Positions 12,216 through 24,570 are shown, counted from the stretch's first letter. The stretch is 64,000 nt of DNA from Tubulanus polymorphus (GCF_964204645.1 NC_134027.1:13628485-13692484), one strand, 5' to 3'. Made by a program: numbers and translations. The notes: generated by a model from the sequence alone, not told the origin.

Positions 12216-13391
12216 TTAGAAGACACTTATGAATTATTTTAATCATTCATATATGCTTGTATCCGTTGGGTCCATTGGCATAAGAAAATTATGTTGATCA
12301 GACACTAGTTGGCTGGTCCTGTGACTCCTATTGTACAAAAAAAAACTCATTTTTGGCATGAATTCCAAGAACTGTAGCTTCCTAATGGTGTTCCATTTTT
12401 CATTGAAATTAGTGCTAGGTATACTTTTGGAAGAGATCTTTAACATATCCGAAGGGTTTTTTGACCTGTCAATTGTCATTCAGTTGGTTGCCATTTTAAT
12501 GTCATCAATCATCTTACAAAGATGGAAAAGTTTTTTTTTCTTGAAAATGCCAGCAGTTATTAGCGAACCTATGCTTCTAACGCCAATGGTCTAGTTGGCC
12601 TTGTGCCAAAATTACAAAAGTGGTGTTAACAAGCCACACTTTTAAATATTGATTGTTCTGGTTGTATTTCTTTTAGCAGATGATTCGAATAGTCAAACAC
12701 TGGCTATTGTGACAGGGGCTTGTATTTGAAGTTTGGGGGGTGGTGAACTGTAGCTTAGATCATCCAGTATCCCTGGTACTATATATAAAAAGAAAAGAGT
12801 GGCAACTTGTATTCAGACACATTAAAATCAGCTGTAACTCCTAAAATATCCATAGGATTTTCAATGAAATCCGTTTTAAATTGTTCCTAACATCCTATAT
12901 TTTCTAAATATGTCTACTTGAAGGCCATTTGAAAACCTTTCACTGCTCAAAATCGTGTTCGAAATCGAATTCCCAGTTTTGAAGTATTTGGGAATTTGAG
13001 AAATTTTCCTCAAATCAGCGAAATATTTGGGAAATTCATTAACATATCATGTACTGCATTTGCGAGGGGCCATTTTCTTCAGCGATTTCCCATTTTTTTT
13101 CGCCTTCATCAACCAGACACCACTAAAATGTTGATTGTAGTTATGATGGTATCTTTTCGTTTTTATGAAGGCCTCCATTTTCCATTTGGTAAAAATTGAA
13201 AAATCACCCATGAAATACTTGGGAAAAACCTGGGAATTTTTACTTCATGTAACCGTGGGAACCATGTGACAATACATGCCCCATACTGACTATGCCCATA
13301 TCTCCATAGACTTTTATACTCAAATCGTCCATATTGTTATTAAACATTCTTAAAATTTGATTCAGTATTGTAGTATTTTATTCATGATCAG

Positions 13392-13517
13392 GTATGAAAA
13401 GGAAACGATTGTGTGACACGGAAGTAAATGCATGTTATTCCAATCCATGTGCTGCCAATGGAAAATGTTTACAACGAGAAGGAGGATTTACTTGTATTTG
13501 TCAGCCAGGATATACAG
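13392..13517 (+). CDS. CELSR: CELSR exon: EGF2
   Basis: A phase 1-1 exon of 126 bases, the usual symmetrical EGF cassette. It reads CDTEVNACYSNPCAANGKC, then GGFTCICQPGYTG, giving the six EGF cysteines together with flanking exons. The acceptor is ATGATCAG and the donor GTACAA. It sits in a 4.9-kb intron-rich stretch after EGF1. Confidence 0.93.
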
Positions 13518-14354
13518 GTACAATTGAACTATTGTTGCTGGAATTGTGTGTTGATTAGTCCAACTGAGGGGTCGTTTCAAAATATCACCGATTGACCCTT
13601 TTTAGGTAAAATTCTAGATCCTCAAGCAGCTCTTACAGTTGTCATATTTGGCATATGCATTTGGTAGACAGGATATGCAGGCTGGGATATGCATAGAATA
13701 TACTAAGCCGTAACATTTTTATTGGTCAATGAGAAGTAGCATTCTTGGGGCCCACATCGAGTGACCTATTATGATCACCCACGGCACGATTGAATAGGTT
13801 GATGTTCATCATTTCTAGCGGGAATACTGTTATTCAAGGCGTATGATATAATGATTTATTGTGTGGGATGTATTCAATGATTCATATAGTTTTGATATCC
13901 CGTGCATAAGGTAACGTTGCATCAAGATATCTGACGAAAATATGGTTTTAAAATGCGGAAATTTACATCTTCACTAATAATTCATCTAGTAAGCTACTTA
14001 AAGCAATCCTATCGTGCCACGCGATTATCCGTTTTCACTATCAAACATATTTCGAACGAGTTCCAATATTTCTACTGTCGGACCAAATTAGATAAGCTTC
14101 TGCCGTCCCTGGTTATTATGCCAATTGAAGGTTTAAAATTGTGTCATATCTTGATTATATATAAGTGATAACATTTTTGATAAATATAATAATAATACTA
14201 ATGCAATGATGAATTCAGTTGGCAGCGCATAGGAAAAACCAATGGACTTATACTGAAGATTTGTGTAGAGTACACGTTGTATTCACCCTGTATGATGTCA
14301 CATGCATAGCAAATAGTCGGTGCGCGTTCAGAAAATATACACACCTGTTATATA

Positions 14355-14526
14355 CAGTCTACCCCCGATATACTGCACTCCCATATACTGTCAGCCCAGC
14401 CTACCGCCAGGTTTTCTCAATGTACACCGCTATACAAATACGTAGTAAAACACCCCAGATATACTACCATAGTCTACCACCAAAATTATTCAGCACTGAT
14501 GTGGGCAGTATATTGGGGATTGACTG
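14355..14526. mobile_element. Tc1/mariner-type (pogo/Tigger-like) MITE
   Basis: Flanked by TA at 14353-14354 and 14527-14528. The left end CAGTCTACCCCCGATATACT and the right end AGTATATTGGGGATTGACTG are inverted repeats with few mismatches. Length 172 bases. CAGTC-type termini with TA duplication fit pogo/Tigger relatives. Confidence 0.8.
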
Positions 14527-14846
14527 TATTTTTCAAAAACCCACTTTTAAGATGATAAGAATTTTGATAAATAGGCTACTGAAGTTTACTTTAACACAGG
14601 GTGTGTACAGGAAAAATCTGAATTTTTAGGCCAAAATCATCTGTCAACTTTTACACTCAAGTTGACTACATGAGTTTATATGGTATCTTCAATTTGTTCC
14701 CAGAGGATATGTCACTGGGCCATTGCTCCTCAATATAGGTTTGAGGGTGATGGAAAAGAAAGAAGGATGGATTCTTCATTCTGTGATATTATATTTCGGA
14801 ATTTTCCAAATGCTTAAATCAGTTTTCTTTGTTAAATGATTTTCAG

Positions 14847-15087
14847 GGATGTTCTGTGAAATCGATATGTCAACAAAAAAGTATGAACGAAATGCATGCC
14901 CCATCAATATCTGTCGAAAACCATCTAAGTGTATTCCATTAGTAAAGGGTGGTTTCCATTGCGATAACTGCCCTAAGAAAGCATTCAGAGATGAATTCTG
15001 TCAGCTGACCACGCGAGGCTTCATGGAGTCATCATTTCTTATGTATACATCATTAAAGCGTAGACATCGCTTTCATATTCATCTAGT
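14847..15087 (+). CDS. CELSR: CELSR exon: EGF3 and first strand of LamG1
   Basis: Phase 1 to phase 2. It encodes an EGF-like module (NACPINICRKPSKC, then GGFHCDNC and FRDEFC) followed by the start of a laminin G domain (GFMESSFLMYTSLKRRHRFH). The acceptor is GATTTTCAG; the donor GTAAG at 15088 is two bases after a codon start and joins exactly to the next exon. Confidence 0.92.
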
Positions 15088-15175
15088 GTAAGAACGCAAG
15101 CATAACTTTTTTATCATCCCTCTAACTATATCGATTAAGTCTGAAGTTCAACTAACTTCTGTTCTTTTATTTTAG

Positions 15176-15386
15176 ATTTTCCACTCTCAAGAAGGATGGC
15201 TTGCTTTTTTATAATGGGCGTTTGTACCCAGAATATTTTGATTTTATTGCTTTGTCGGTACGAAATGGTCAAGTTGAATTTCTCTTTTCTTTGGGTGATC
15301 AAAATGTGACAAGGGCAGTAACTTCCACATCAGGCAGTGTCAACAATGGGGAATGGCAGGAAGTTAACTTGGAGTACTTGAATCGT
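15176..15386 (+). CDS. CELSR: CELSR exon: LamG1 core
   Basis: Phase 2 to phase 0. It encodes the typical LamG core FSTLKKDGLLFYNGR, FDFIALSVRNGQVEF, then GEWQEVNLEYLNR. The acceptor is TTATTTTAG at 15175 and the donor GTAAGT at 15387. The preceding intron is 88 bases. Confidence 0.93.
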
Positions 15387-16899
15387 GTAAGTATGATATA
15401 CATATTCCTGGAGCTGCCACTGTCCCAATCTAACCAATTGTTCTGCTGTCCCGCTATTATTGAAATTTTCCTTGGCGTTTGCTACTGCTGTCATGGGGTG
15501 AATAAAATTGCCCCAATGCGTTAATGTGCTTCTTGTGTTTATTGTATTATGATGTATTTTCATACTGTAATGGTACCTAAACATATTTTGTAACAATCAA
15601 TTGCAAAATTGTAGCTAGTCATATGTTCAATGAGTGTGGTGAGTTTTAAGATCATTGCTTTTATATTTTTACCAGACGCAATGAATATTGAAATTTTCTG
15701 TTGAGCATTTCAAATTACTTCCCAAGGGGGACCTCTAGTCTGAATACCAGTCGTTGTTACCGGTTCCCTACAACGTCTGACGCTGAAGTATCATATAGAG
15801 GTTAACTCCTGTTAATTGCAATGCAACAACTGATTTTAGTGTCAAATCAAACCTTTGTACTAAAATAAATAAATAAGTTACCTTGTTGACTTTGAAAACG
15901 TGTTCTATAATAATATTTTTGATGATTTAAATCACGAATCGGAGAATTTATTGATTTGATTTGAATTGAATTGATTGCCATAATCGGGATTTCCAATACG
16001 GACTGGATTAATAAAATGTGAAATTTCAATATGTCTCTCTAAAATAACTCTAAATATTATTTTTTGTTGATAAAATGCATAAATTTTGGTCAATTTTAAG
16101 AATTTGAAACAAGAATGATATCTGCATTGGCATCAATGTCAGTCAAAGTTTAAGTCCGAATCCGTAATTTACACTGCACCACGCACTGCGAAAAGCCGCC
16201 ATATTTGTTATGGTGCTTCACTTCAACTATTTTTTGAGGCGACTAGTCAAAAATTTTGAGCTACTACGATCGTCAAAAGCTACTTAGGATTACAAATTTA
16301 TGCACAAACAATAGTTAACTTCCATCTGATTACAGAACAGTCAGTTTGAGGTAAGTTGATGGTGTTTTAAGGGGTGCAATAGACGCTCAAAGCCTCGTCC
16401 CTCAAAATGAGGGACGAAAATTAACCTTATATGATCACTTTCGCCCTAGACGTTGTTTGTAGTACTAGACTACCTGGACCTCTAGTTCTCCAACTAATCT
16501 CTCCCGGAATCCTCCGAACCACAGGGACCTTTAGGGATGAAATGTCATGCGACCCCGTGTTGGGCCATGAATGGTAGATTTTCACTAATGTGAATTAATT
16601 TTAAAAATGCTCGCGATAAAAAGCAATTCGTACTAATACATAGATCACCTGAAATAACCCAATTGATTAAGCAGGAAGCTCCAGAGATAAATGGTTATCC
16701 CAGTCAAGATTGGATTCCCATAAATTCTGAATAAACTTCTTCACCAAAATAGTACTGGAGTAATTAATCCTAGTAGACCGTTAATTTGGCCCTTTCACTA
16801 ACAATTTCTCTCTTTGTAATGAATTGTGTATCGGATCGTCTTTTACCAGTCGCAACGTATCATCAGAAGTATTCCAGCAGATACCTTAAGTCTTGACAG

Positions 16900-17185
16900 A
16901 CTGTTTGCTACTTGGTACATCATCTTTTAATGCTCTTTGTCTATATCTTTAGAATTCGACAGCCACTCATGCAGGTTAAACCCTGCTTCATTGAGTAATG
17001 ATCTGGAAGTTTCATAGAATTCAATCAACTCAGTATCAGTATACCTACCCAACAAAACATTATCTACATACAAACTATTATGTAAATCTCTAGAAATAGT
17101 ACAATCGTTTAAATCTAGATGATGCTCATGTTGTTGCATTCAGAATAAAAGGAGAACTTTTGGCTCCTAACAAAATCACGTGAAA
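16900..17185 (-). pseudogene. BEL/Pao LTR retrotransposon reverse transcriptase fragment
   Basis: The reverse strand reads GAKSSPFILNAT, then after a one-base frame shift LHNSLYVDNVLLGRYTDTE and SLLNEAGFNLHEWLSNS. This is the catalytic-core region of BEL/Pao reverse transcriptases (SSPFxLNAT, LYVDxxL, AGFNLxxWxSNS). It is a short broken relic in the LamG1 intron; no LTRs or other pol domains were seen. Confidence 0.82.
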
Positions 17186-17707
17186 CTTATAAAAACAAAT
17201 TCACTCTTGGCATCTTGGGGATTGGATAGCCACATAAATCTTACTTCATAAAGATGATGGCGATTATATAGAATATGCAAAAATGCGTTCTCTATATTGG
17301 TGCAAAATCTGTAGCAAAATAGTCAATTGTTTATGAGATTAGGACCCTTTGAAAGATAATCATTACAGACACATTCGATTGAGCCAAAGCAGTGTATGAT
17401 ATTGTGCGGCTGGGCGCTGTTTGGTGAATAAAAACGTGACGATATCTACCGTTTCGAGAATTACCTGCTTACAATAAAAATCTTGGGTATAAAAAAATCC
17501 ATATTCAAAATAACCGTATGACCAACACTATTGGAACCTATATAGAATGTCCTTATAGTGTTTAGACCCACTATGGTGGTAATCCCATTATTCAACATAC
17601 TAGGGCAGAATTTTTGAAAATTTTCAAATTATCTCCAGCACTATTGGGTATTAATTAGTCAGCACTGAAAGGGTTTATGAGCATGGCGTTTTTTCTTTTT
17701 TACACAG

Positions 17708-17817
17708 ACTGTTTGGCTTACGGTTGGTTCAGATTGTGACCGGGGCATATATTCAAACTTTGTTGGAAATAGTTCTCATCGATGTGCAATTACAGCTCGC
17801 AAGATCTTGGATGAGAG
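17708..17817 (+). CDS. CELSR: CELSR exon: LamG1 middle
   Basis: Phase 0 to phase 2, 110 bases. It encodes WLTVGSDCDRGIYSNF and RCAITARKILDER. The D-C-D triplet after a V-T-V-like strand corresponds to the conserved disulphide region of CELSR LamG1. The acceptor is TTACACAG, the donor GTAGG. Confidence 0.85.
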
Positions 17818-17924
17818 GTAGGATTCTTTCATTTTGACATCACAATGTATCCTGAAAATACCTTGGAAAGGGTGTCCAATAAGAATGCAAAAGGGTTGTT
17901 CCAAATATATCAGCAACTTACTAA

Positions 17925-17956
<32 letters not shown>

Positions 17957-18062
17957 CACGTGTACGTACTAGATATACACATACACACACATACGCACAC
18001 ATACACACACATACGCATACATACGCACACATACACACACATACATACGTATATATATATAT
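17925..18062. repeat. TATG / ACAC compound microsatellite
   Basis: TATG units followed by ACACATACGC-type units and a short TA run. Several overlapping open frames here are repeat artefacts. Confidence 0.95.
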
Positions 18063-18282
18063 AATCCTGAACATGCATTTTCGTATCAAGTTTATAATCA
18101 GGCGGCTAGGTGGAATTTATTTAACCATTTCAGCACATTAAGTTTGACTACTGTAAATTACTAACCTTCTTAGAATATTTCAAAAAGAAGTCTTGAGTTC
18201 TGCAACTGGTACATAAAATGGGTGTGACCCTTTAAAAGGGCCCCAGTCTTTGTTTTAATTTATGAATATGAGTGTTTTGCAG

Positions 18283-18386
18283 CTGGCAATCGAGTGAAGC
18301 CTTACCTATTGATAATGAGCCACTCATGACTGTTTCAATTAGTGCTAATTATCGCTCTCATTTAACAATTTATGCACAAAATTCAG
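18283..18386 (+). CDS. CELSR: CELSR exon: LamG1 middle, diverged
   Basis: Phase 2 to phase 1, 104 bases, with a good acceptor (GTGTTTTGCAG) and donor (GTTAGT). It encodes SWQSSEALPIDNEP, then MTVSISANYRSHLTIYAQNS. This part of LamG1 is poorly conserved, so the call rests on splice signals, phase with the upstream exon and position. Its phase 1 end does not fit the obvious next exon; see the microexon entry. Confidence 0.72.
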
Positions 18387-19253
18387 GTTAGTTTTGATTG
18401 ATAGCTTTAAGTTTAAGAATGAAATGTTAAGAATGTTCTACTCAAGACCAAATATTTTGGGGCATGGCTCATTTAAGACCCCAAACGGCTAATGGTCATG
18501 CCAATATAGATATCACATATCCAGATATTGGTTCTCGGGCTTCTGTTATCAAACCTTTATTCTTTGTCTATCTGCCTGTGTATCTGTCATTCAGCTACTT
18601 AGCTTCGTTAATAGTGGGTCAATCTTGATGCGACATGGGTACAATGTCATTATGGTGGTCTAGTTGTGCTGTGCAAAGAATGGGCCATTATGGTGGTCTA
18701 GTTGTGCTGTGCAAAGAAAGGGCCCAGTGCACCACCTAGTGGCAGAACTTCAAATAGTTGTCTTGAAAATATTTAGCTATTGGCCAGGTACAACATATCC
18801 TAAATTCTATGAGAACTGTCACTTGGTTATTTTGGAGTTTGCATTTGAGCCCTAGAACTGTTATTGCCTTTGGCTTGTTGGTAGATGGCCTGATTGAAAA
18901 ACTAATGAACAAGAATTATGTTCAAAGAGTACACTTATATTTTCTATCACTAATCATTTCGTTTATTCAACAATTTAGGTACAACTTTCGAAATAGTCTC
19001 GGTTTATAGTTTTGGATATGGCAATCATGTTTCTTAAGCACTATTGGAACATCTGTCATTCAAGACCACAAAAGGTCAAGGGTTTGGCTATGATATAGGT
19101 TACTTACAAAAATGTTCCATCAATATGTTGCCCCAGTATAGATGATAATGTACAGCCTGATACAGAAACAGCATGTCTAGTTCTGAAGTTAATTGCAATA
19201 CTAAACTTTACATATTTAATTTAAATGTTATATCCAGATCTCTTTTGTATCAG

Positions 19254-19276
19254 GACTGCTTATTGGCCGAGATCGA
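19254..19276 (+). CDS. CELSR: Putative 23-base CELSR microexon (LamG1)
   Basis: Proposed because the exon ending at 18386 leaves in phase 1 and neither plausible acceptor of the next exon accepts phase 1. A pyrimidine-rich CTCTTTTGTATCAG lies just before 19254 and a GTGAGC donor just after 19276. The 23 bases read GLLIGRDR in frame and would leave phase 0, which fits the acceptor CTGGTCAG before 22245. No protein match decides this; it is an inference from splice signals and phase only. Confidence 0.3.
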
Positions 19277-19446
19277 GTGAGCTTAAACAAATGCGAAGCG
19301 AATAAACATCGTATTTCAAGTACGGCCACTTATGTCAACAAAATCTATCACGTTTTCCTCAGTCTAAAAGCTCTAAATGTTCAGGGATTCGACCACAGGG
19401 GTTGCCTTACTGGTTGGCATCCGTATTTCTATGGATTGTTACTAGT

Positions 19447-19600
19447 TTTTAGGCCAGCCGTACGCTGAGCCTATTACTATACAAATGGAGCGAATTTAAG
19501 TGACATGGTTTCTAGAGCCCTTAGACTGTGCAACTGAGGATATACTCATACAAATCGTTCATTAAAGCAATCCATACACATCCATCTCCATAACAGATAT
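19447..19600 (+). repeat. Family-1 repeat, 5' fragment
   Basis: Starts TTTTAGGCCAGCCGTACGCTG and follows the 9103 copy for about 150 bases, then diverges. Confidence 0.75.
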
Positions 19601-20184
19601 CTTAAATACATTCACAAATCAATCCCAATTCACTTGTTTCGTTCTGTTCCCTACTATGTTGATACAAATGCAGAATAATATTACTTTTCTTATTTCTGAC
19701 ATACTGTACATGTTGTAAATATTGTGTTTTTTTCCAGCTCAATGAGCATTGAACTTTTCGGTACGAAATAAAGAAATTGAATTAGATTATCAATTCTCCA
19801 AATCCTGGCGACCTGATTTGGAGAGTTGATAAAATTTATAGATGGACGGCACCCGTAGGACGTCCTTTTGGTAAAGACGTATATGTGGATACAATGATGT
19901 GACTTTTTAACCAAATCTGACAAAGTCAGAAAAAATGACGTCACTTGACGTCCAGTTGAAGTTCATGGGGATTTCGGAAGTAGAATTACATCACACCAAT
20001 ATCCGGCAGCCCATAAACTAAAATACGGCAACTTTTAAGTCGGGATTTCAGAAATGATTCATTTTGTGAAATTTCGACCAAGATTGGGTCAATGAATAGT
20101 TTCACAATCAACCACGTTGATCGAACGAGTTGAAAATAGCTGAAATTCCCTTAGCAACGGAGGCAAATTCATAATAACTAACTG

Positions 20185-20225
20185 CACGGCGGTTCAGCAT
20201 GGCGCAGGTTCGAATCCCGGCGAAT
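20185..20225 (+). repeat. Isolated tRNA-like B-box sequence
   Basis: Contains GGTTCGAATCCCGGCG, an exact RNA polymerase III B-box with T-arm-like flanks. No complete cloverleaf or A-box was found at the right distance, so a SINE or tRNA relic is more likely than a gene. Confidence 0.35.
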
Positions 20226-21059
20226 TACGCTCTTGCACGCCGCACAGTCAATCCTAGCCACAGCACTGAAATACGTTAGTTTTATAAAATTTAATGAAAC
20301 TGGGGTGAAAGACGCGTGTAGAGTCGTATGATTTGCTTCGGCACGGTACTCTCGAGTGCGAGCACTGAGTAGCAACATCACGGTCGGTAAAACATTAGTC
20401 TCCGCCCCTTCTTATGCCAAATAAGGAATTCGGTACCGCTTGCCACGTGCACTGCTTATTTTGAACCGTACATTGCCGGTACTCGTCATTGCAGAGGATA
20501 AGAAAAAAATGAACATTCTTCGCCAAAAGAAATCAATTTCTCTACAGACATTTGTATTTCCTACTTACTCGATTTTTTTCTGCAGAAAATTATTTTCGAA
20601 CTGCTACATTTCAACGCGTATTCCATTTTTTTCTCTTTAGAAGGTATAATTGAAAAATGCGTTGTCTTCCTTTTATTTTCATTTTCAAATGAAGCTAAAT
20701 TTCTAGCCACCAGGTCAAAATTCTTCCATCTTGAAAAAACCCCTCAGTTTCACCATAGATGTCATAGGTTACATTATGGTTTCACGATCACTTCATTTAA
20801 ATCGAAATAGTATTTTTTTTAGCAGACAGTAAGGGTAATTATGAGACTATATTCAATTAAAAAATTTTTCAAGTTTTTTTCTCGCAGAAAATATAATTTT
20901 ATTTGATGTGTTTCCTCAATTTTCTAATCCTATATAAGCCCAATTCAGAAATGAATCAACCTTGAGTAACAGTTTCATCTTCTATCCTGCCATCCCTTAA
21001 CCCTGGCATTAGTTTTGCCGCTAACTTAGAATTGATTCAATTTCTTCATTAATTTAATG

Positions 21060-21541
21060 CTTTGGGCCCGCTACAGTACACTACAGAAAATATCATTGAC
21101 AATTAGTCCTGGAAAAATAGTTTTTTCGCAAATTGCATGGATGACCTTGATATGCAAAGTTCGCCATGTGCTGAAATTGCAAATTCAATCAAATTTTATT
21201 CTGCAAAAAAGAAATCAAATCCAATTCAATTTTACTTTATTGAACAAATATAACATCAAATCCAATTCAATTTTGTTTATTGAGCAAATTTCAGAAAATT
21301 CTGATCTGTTCCACATTCAGGTCAATGAGACCAAGGGAAAAGATTTGTCTGAGGTGTTTGTTCCTGCCAGCTCCTGTCTGTGCTACTTATGAAAACATGA
21401 TTGTACTACTGTGTAAATTATAGGTATTGACTCCGTCCGAGCTGGGAGTGTGTTATGACAAATATAACCTTTAGAACGCATAATTTGTCATTCTATCAGA
21501 AGCTGACAGGCTGGCCATAGTGCCCCTTGGGGCTCTTGTTC
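21060..21541 (+). repeat. Family-1 repeat, 3' fragment
   Basis: Begins within CACTACAGAAAATATCATTG and ends GACAGGCTGGCCATAGTG...GGGGCTCTTG, matching the second half of the 9103 copy. Confidence 0.8.
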
Positions 21542-21718
21542 TCAGATGATTATTAGACTTTGGTGTGAGTATTCTATGTTCCAGCAGCTAGAATGTTAGC
21601 TGTTCTTGGTTTGACCCTTGAATAGATCATTAAATAGTGTATGAGATTGATAAATACTCAGTGTCTGGTACAGTTTTTGATTAACACTTGATTTCCTTAC
21701 GAGAATATATTTTTTTTA

Positions 21719-22142
21719 TGCCCCCGGCTCAACTTAAGTTGAAGTGGGGCCTCTAGGCTGTTAATGTCGATTCGATTCAAATTATGGCCACCAGGGGGCC
21801 AACATGAAAAAAGATGCTAACAGCCTAGCGGCTGCAATTGTTGACCGATTCATTTCAAACTTGGTACACAAGTAGGGTATCACTTGGGCCTGAACCCTAT
21901 TTAAAATTGGGTGGATTCGATTCAAATTATTACTAGAGGCCCCAATTGTTGACCGATTCAAAATATGGCCATCAGGGGAAAAGAGCCTTGAGGCTGCAAC
22001 TGTTGATAGATTATTTACACTTTGCACACATGTTCTCTAATATCATTCTTATAGAAATAATTGTGATCATGATATTTCTAACGCATTTACCACAAAAACT
22101 TCACGTGGCGGTGAATTTCAGGCTGGGGGCATTCTAGGCTTT
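21719..22142 (+). repeat. Family-4 repeat (CCCCCGGCTCAACTTAAGTTG)
   Basis: Begins with CCCCGGCTCAACTTAAGTTG and contains subrepeats around TTCGATTCAAATTATGGCCA, GGCTGCAA.TGTTGACCGATT and AACTTGG.ACACAAGTAGGG. It ends near GGGGGCATTCTAGGCTTTGC, about 100 bases before an CELSR exon. A longer copy lies at 23346-24570 and a tail at 27226-27520. Confidence 0.8.
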
Positions 22143-22244
22143 GCCTCATTCTAGTTTCATGTGAAATGTAGAGGAAACTGAAACCAACCTGATTCTGTCT
22201 ATAACTTATCTCTGATTTTTTTAAGATGCGTCGATCCTGGTCAG

Positions 22245-22470
22245 ATGTGTTTCCGTTATCTTGATATCAATGGTCCATTACATATTGGAGGTGTACCAGT
22301 TTTCAGTCAAGATCCAAGATTACATTCACACAGTTTTGTTGGCTGTATAAAAGATTTCTATATCGATGGTATGCTGTTGGATTTTAATGAATATGTGGCT
22401 CAAAACATGACTACTGAGGGCTGTTTGAAGAGGAGCAACTTTTGTTCATCTAATCCATGCAAAAATCTAG
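22245..22470 (+). CDS. CELSR: CELSR exon: LamG1 end and EGF4 start
   Basis: Encodes FRYLDINGPLHIGGVPVFSQ, SHSFVGCIKDFYIDG and the first half of an EGF (NFCSSNPCKN). LDxxGPLxxGGVP and FVGC are strongly conserved at the end of CELSR LamG1. The donor is GTAAGC at 22471, phase 1. The left edge is uncertain: the AAG at 22223-22225 would give an exon from 22226 in phase 2, and the CAG at 22242-22244 would give 22245 in phase 0. Confidence 0.88.
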
Positions 22471-23345
22471 GTAAGCCAATGTTCTATAGTTTATATATTT
22501 TTAGTCATGTACCCTCTTCCATGAATAATGTCAACCTCGCCATTATTATAATCCATTTTATACTAGTTTCTTAGTGATAATCATAAATTTGATAAATTTG
22601 TCAGCACCAATAACCAGGTGATACTGTAGGAAATTGCTATCAGAAAATTGTAGGTGAAGCCAAAATCTTGAATTGCCACAACTTGACTGCGAAATGATAA
22701 CTTTTAGCAAAAGTTTTCTCAGACATTTCTAGTGAGAAGTAGTTCATAAACGAATTTCTATGATTCCACAATGCTTCATTTGTCATTCTCTGTGAAGATA
22801 CTTCACATGCATAACATTGGTTTTTAGTATACTGCATGGACCTTGAAAAATGATTGAAAAGCAACACTTCCCTGTGTACCAACCCAGTGCTCCAGAGTCC
22901 ATATTGCGTAGATTACGGGAAAAAATTTCGAAGATACGTGGTAAAAAACATTTTTTCAGTACACAGTACAGGAACGAAAAGAAGTTACGTGGCAATAAAT
23001 GAATTGTCAGTATATACAGTTACTGTTGTTCCTATTTGGGTCAGTTAATTTTTATCATTTCATAGATCGATGAAATTATGGGGGGGATGGTGAGGATGAT
23101 GGCATCTTGGGGATTGATTGGTATGACCATAAAAGTGTTTCCCGATCTATTTTTAAATCATTTTCATAAGCAGCATGTGTATACAAAAAAGTTTTATACT
23201 GTTGCCCGACCGTGTCTCTGTGGATATATGAATCTACATTATTGATTTTTCACCGAGTGTTGCTCGTGTAATGCACTATCTTCTATGGCATCTAAACGGC
23301 AAAAGACCCATTATCACTGATTTGCAGGCAAATTTTCCAATTATT

Positions 23346-24570
23346 ATGCCCCGGCTCAACTTAAGTTGAGTGGGATATATAGATTTACCCGCATTTGAAT
23401 ATCCTGTCGCCGCCACCGCTGCCACAAGTGATGTTAACAGCTAAAAGGCTGCAGTTGTCGACCGATTTATTTCAAACTTGGTTCACAAGTAGGGTATAAC
23501 TTGGGTCACAACCTTATGTAAAATTGGGTCGATTTGATTCAAATTATGGCTACCAGGGGGCCTACATGAAAAACGACTTTAACGGCCTAAAGGCCAAAAT
23601 TGTTGACCGATTTATTTCCAACTTGGTACCCAAGTAAGGTATCACTTGGGACAGAATCCTATTTAAAATTGGGTTGATTCGATTCAAATTATGGCTGACA
23701 TGAAAAATGACATTAACGGCCTAAAGACCGTAATTGTTGACGGATTTGTTTGAAACTTGGGACACAACAAAGGCAGCAGTTGGAGCTGAACCATATTCAA
23801 AATTGGGTTGATTTGATTCAAATTATGGCCACTGTTTTAAAGCTTTGTACACGACTAGGGAGCGTCCAGAAATTATGCACCTCAAAATCTCCCGTTTTTC
23901 TGACCCCCTTGTACCACCTTTGTACCAAATTCACTGACCCCCTCATCGGTACATACCATGGTACCCATGACCCCCCATTCCCCAATTATATTGATGAAAA
24001 GAACACAAATCAAAACAAAATATAAAAAATATAGCCTACCTGATTCCAACAAGTGCGTGTAAGATCGATACCGATACCTGGTATGGGGAATTCCCAGCTG
24101 AAGTCTACTACAAGTCACTTGAACAAACTTAAAGCTGATAGAACACCAGTATCGGCTATTTTCATTTGAGTTTGGTGCTTCAAGTACGTACCAAGATTGA
24201 TTAATACCCCCCTCCCTCAAAGTACGTACTTTTTTGCTGACCATCTCCCCCATGTACCACTTTGTACCAAAATTCAGTAACCCCCTCCCCCAATTTGAGG
24301 TACATAACTTTTGGACGCTCCCCTAGGGTATCACTTTGGACACAACCTTGTTAAAAGTTGGGTTTTGATGCGGTTCGCATTATGGCCACCACGGGGGCGA
24401 CATGATAAACGACGTTAACAGTATAGAGGCCGCAATTAATGACCTATTTTCTTAAAACTTCAAACACGAGTAGGGCTTCACTTAGGGCAGAACCCTATTA
24501 AAGGTACGTCCAAATTATGGCCACCAGGGGAAAACAGCCTGCAGGCTGCAACTGTTGATCAATGTTATTA
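23346..24570 (+). repeat. Family-4 repeat with internal tandem units, interrupted at 23858
   Basis: Opens CCCCGGCTCAACTTAAGTTG and carries several imperfect tandem units of about 150-160 bases, each with TTGACCGATTTATTT, AACTTGG, ATTGGGT.GATT and CAAATTATGGC. A separate element sits inside it at 23858-24322. Confidence 0.75.
23858..24322. mobile_element. Non-autonomous TIR element nested in family-4 repeat
   Basis: Left end GGGAGCGTCCAGAAATTATG and right end CATAACTTTTGGACGCTCCC are inverted repeats. It is flanked by CTA at 23855-23857 and 24323-24325; removing it restores the family-4 phrase ACTAGGGTATCAC. Length 465 bases, no transposase. The three-base duplication suggests a Harbinger/ISL2EU-type mobiliser, but the family is not certain. 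Confidence 0.8.

Noticed and set aside
14219-14629. 136-codon plus-strand open frame
   Set aside because: Runs through a 172-base mariner-like MITE; no homology and no splice context.
17776-18141. Overlapping frames with repeated H, T and Y
   Set aside because: Generated by the TATG/ACAC microsatellite.
19277-19468. Long exon continuing past 19276
   Set aside because: The frame runs into a family-1 repeat and starts at a GTGAGC splice donor; no CELSR-like sequence follows.
23882-24253. 123-codon minus-strand frame
   Set aside because: Lies inside a non-autonomous TIR element and resembles no transposase.
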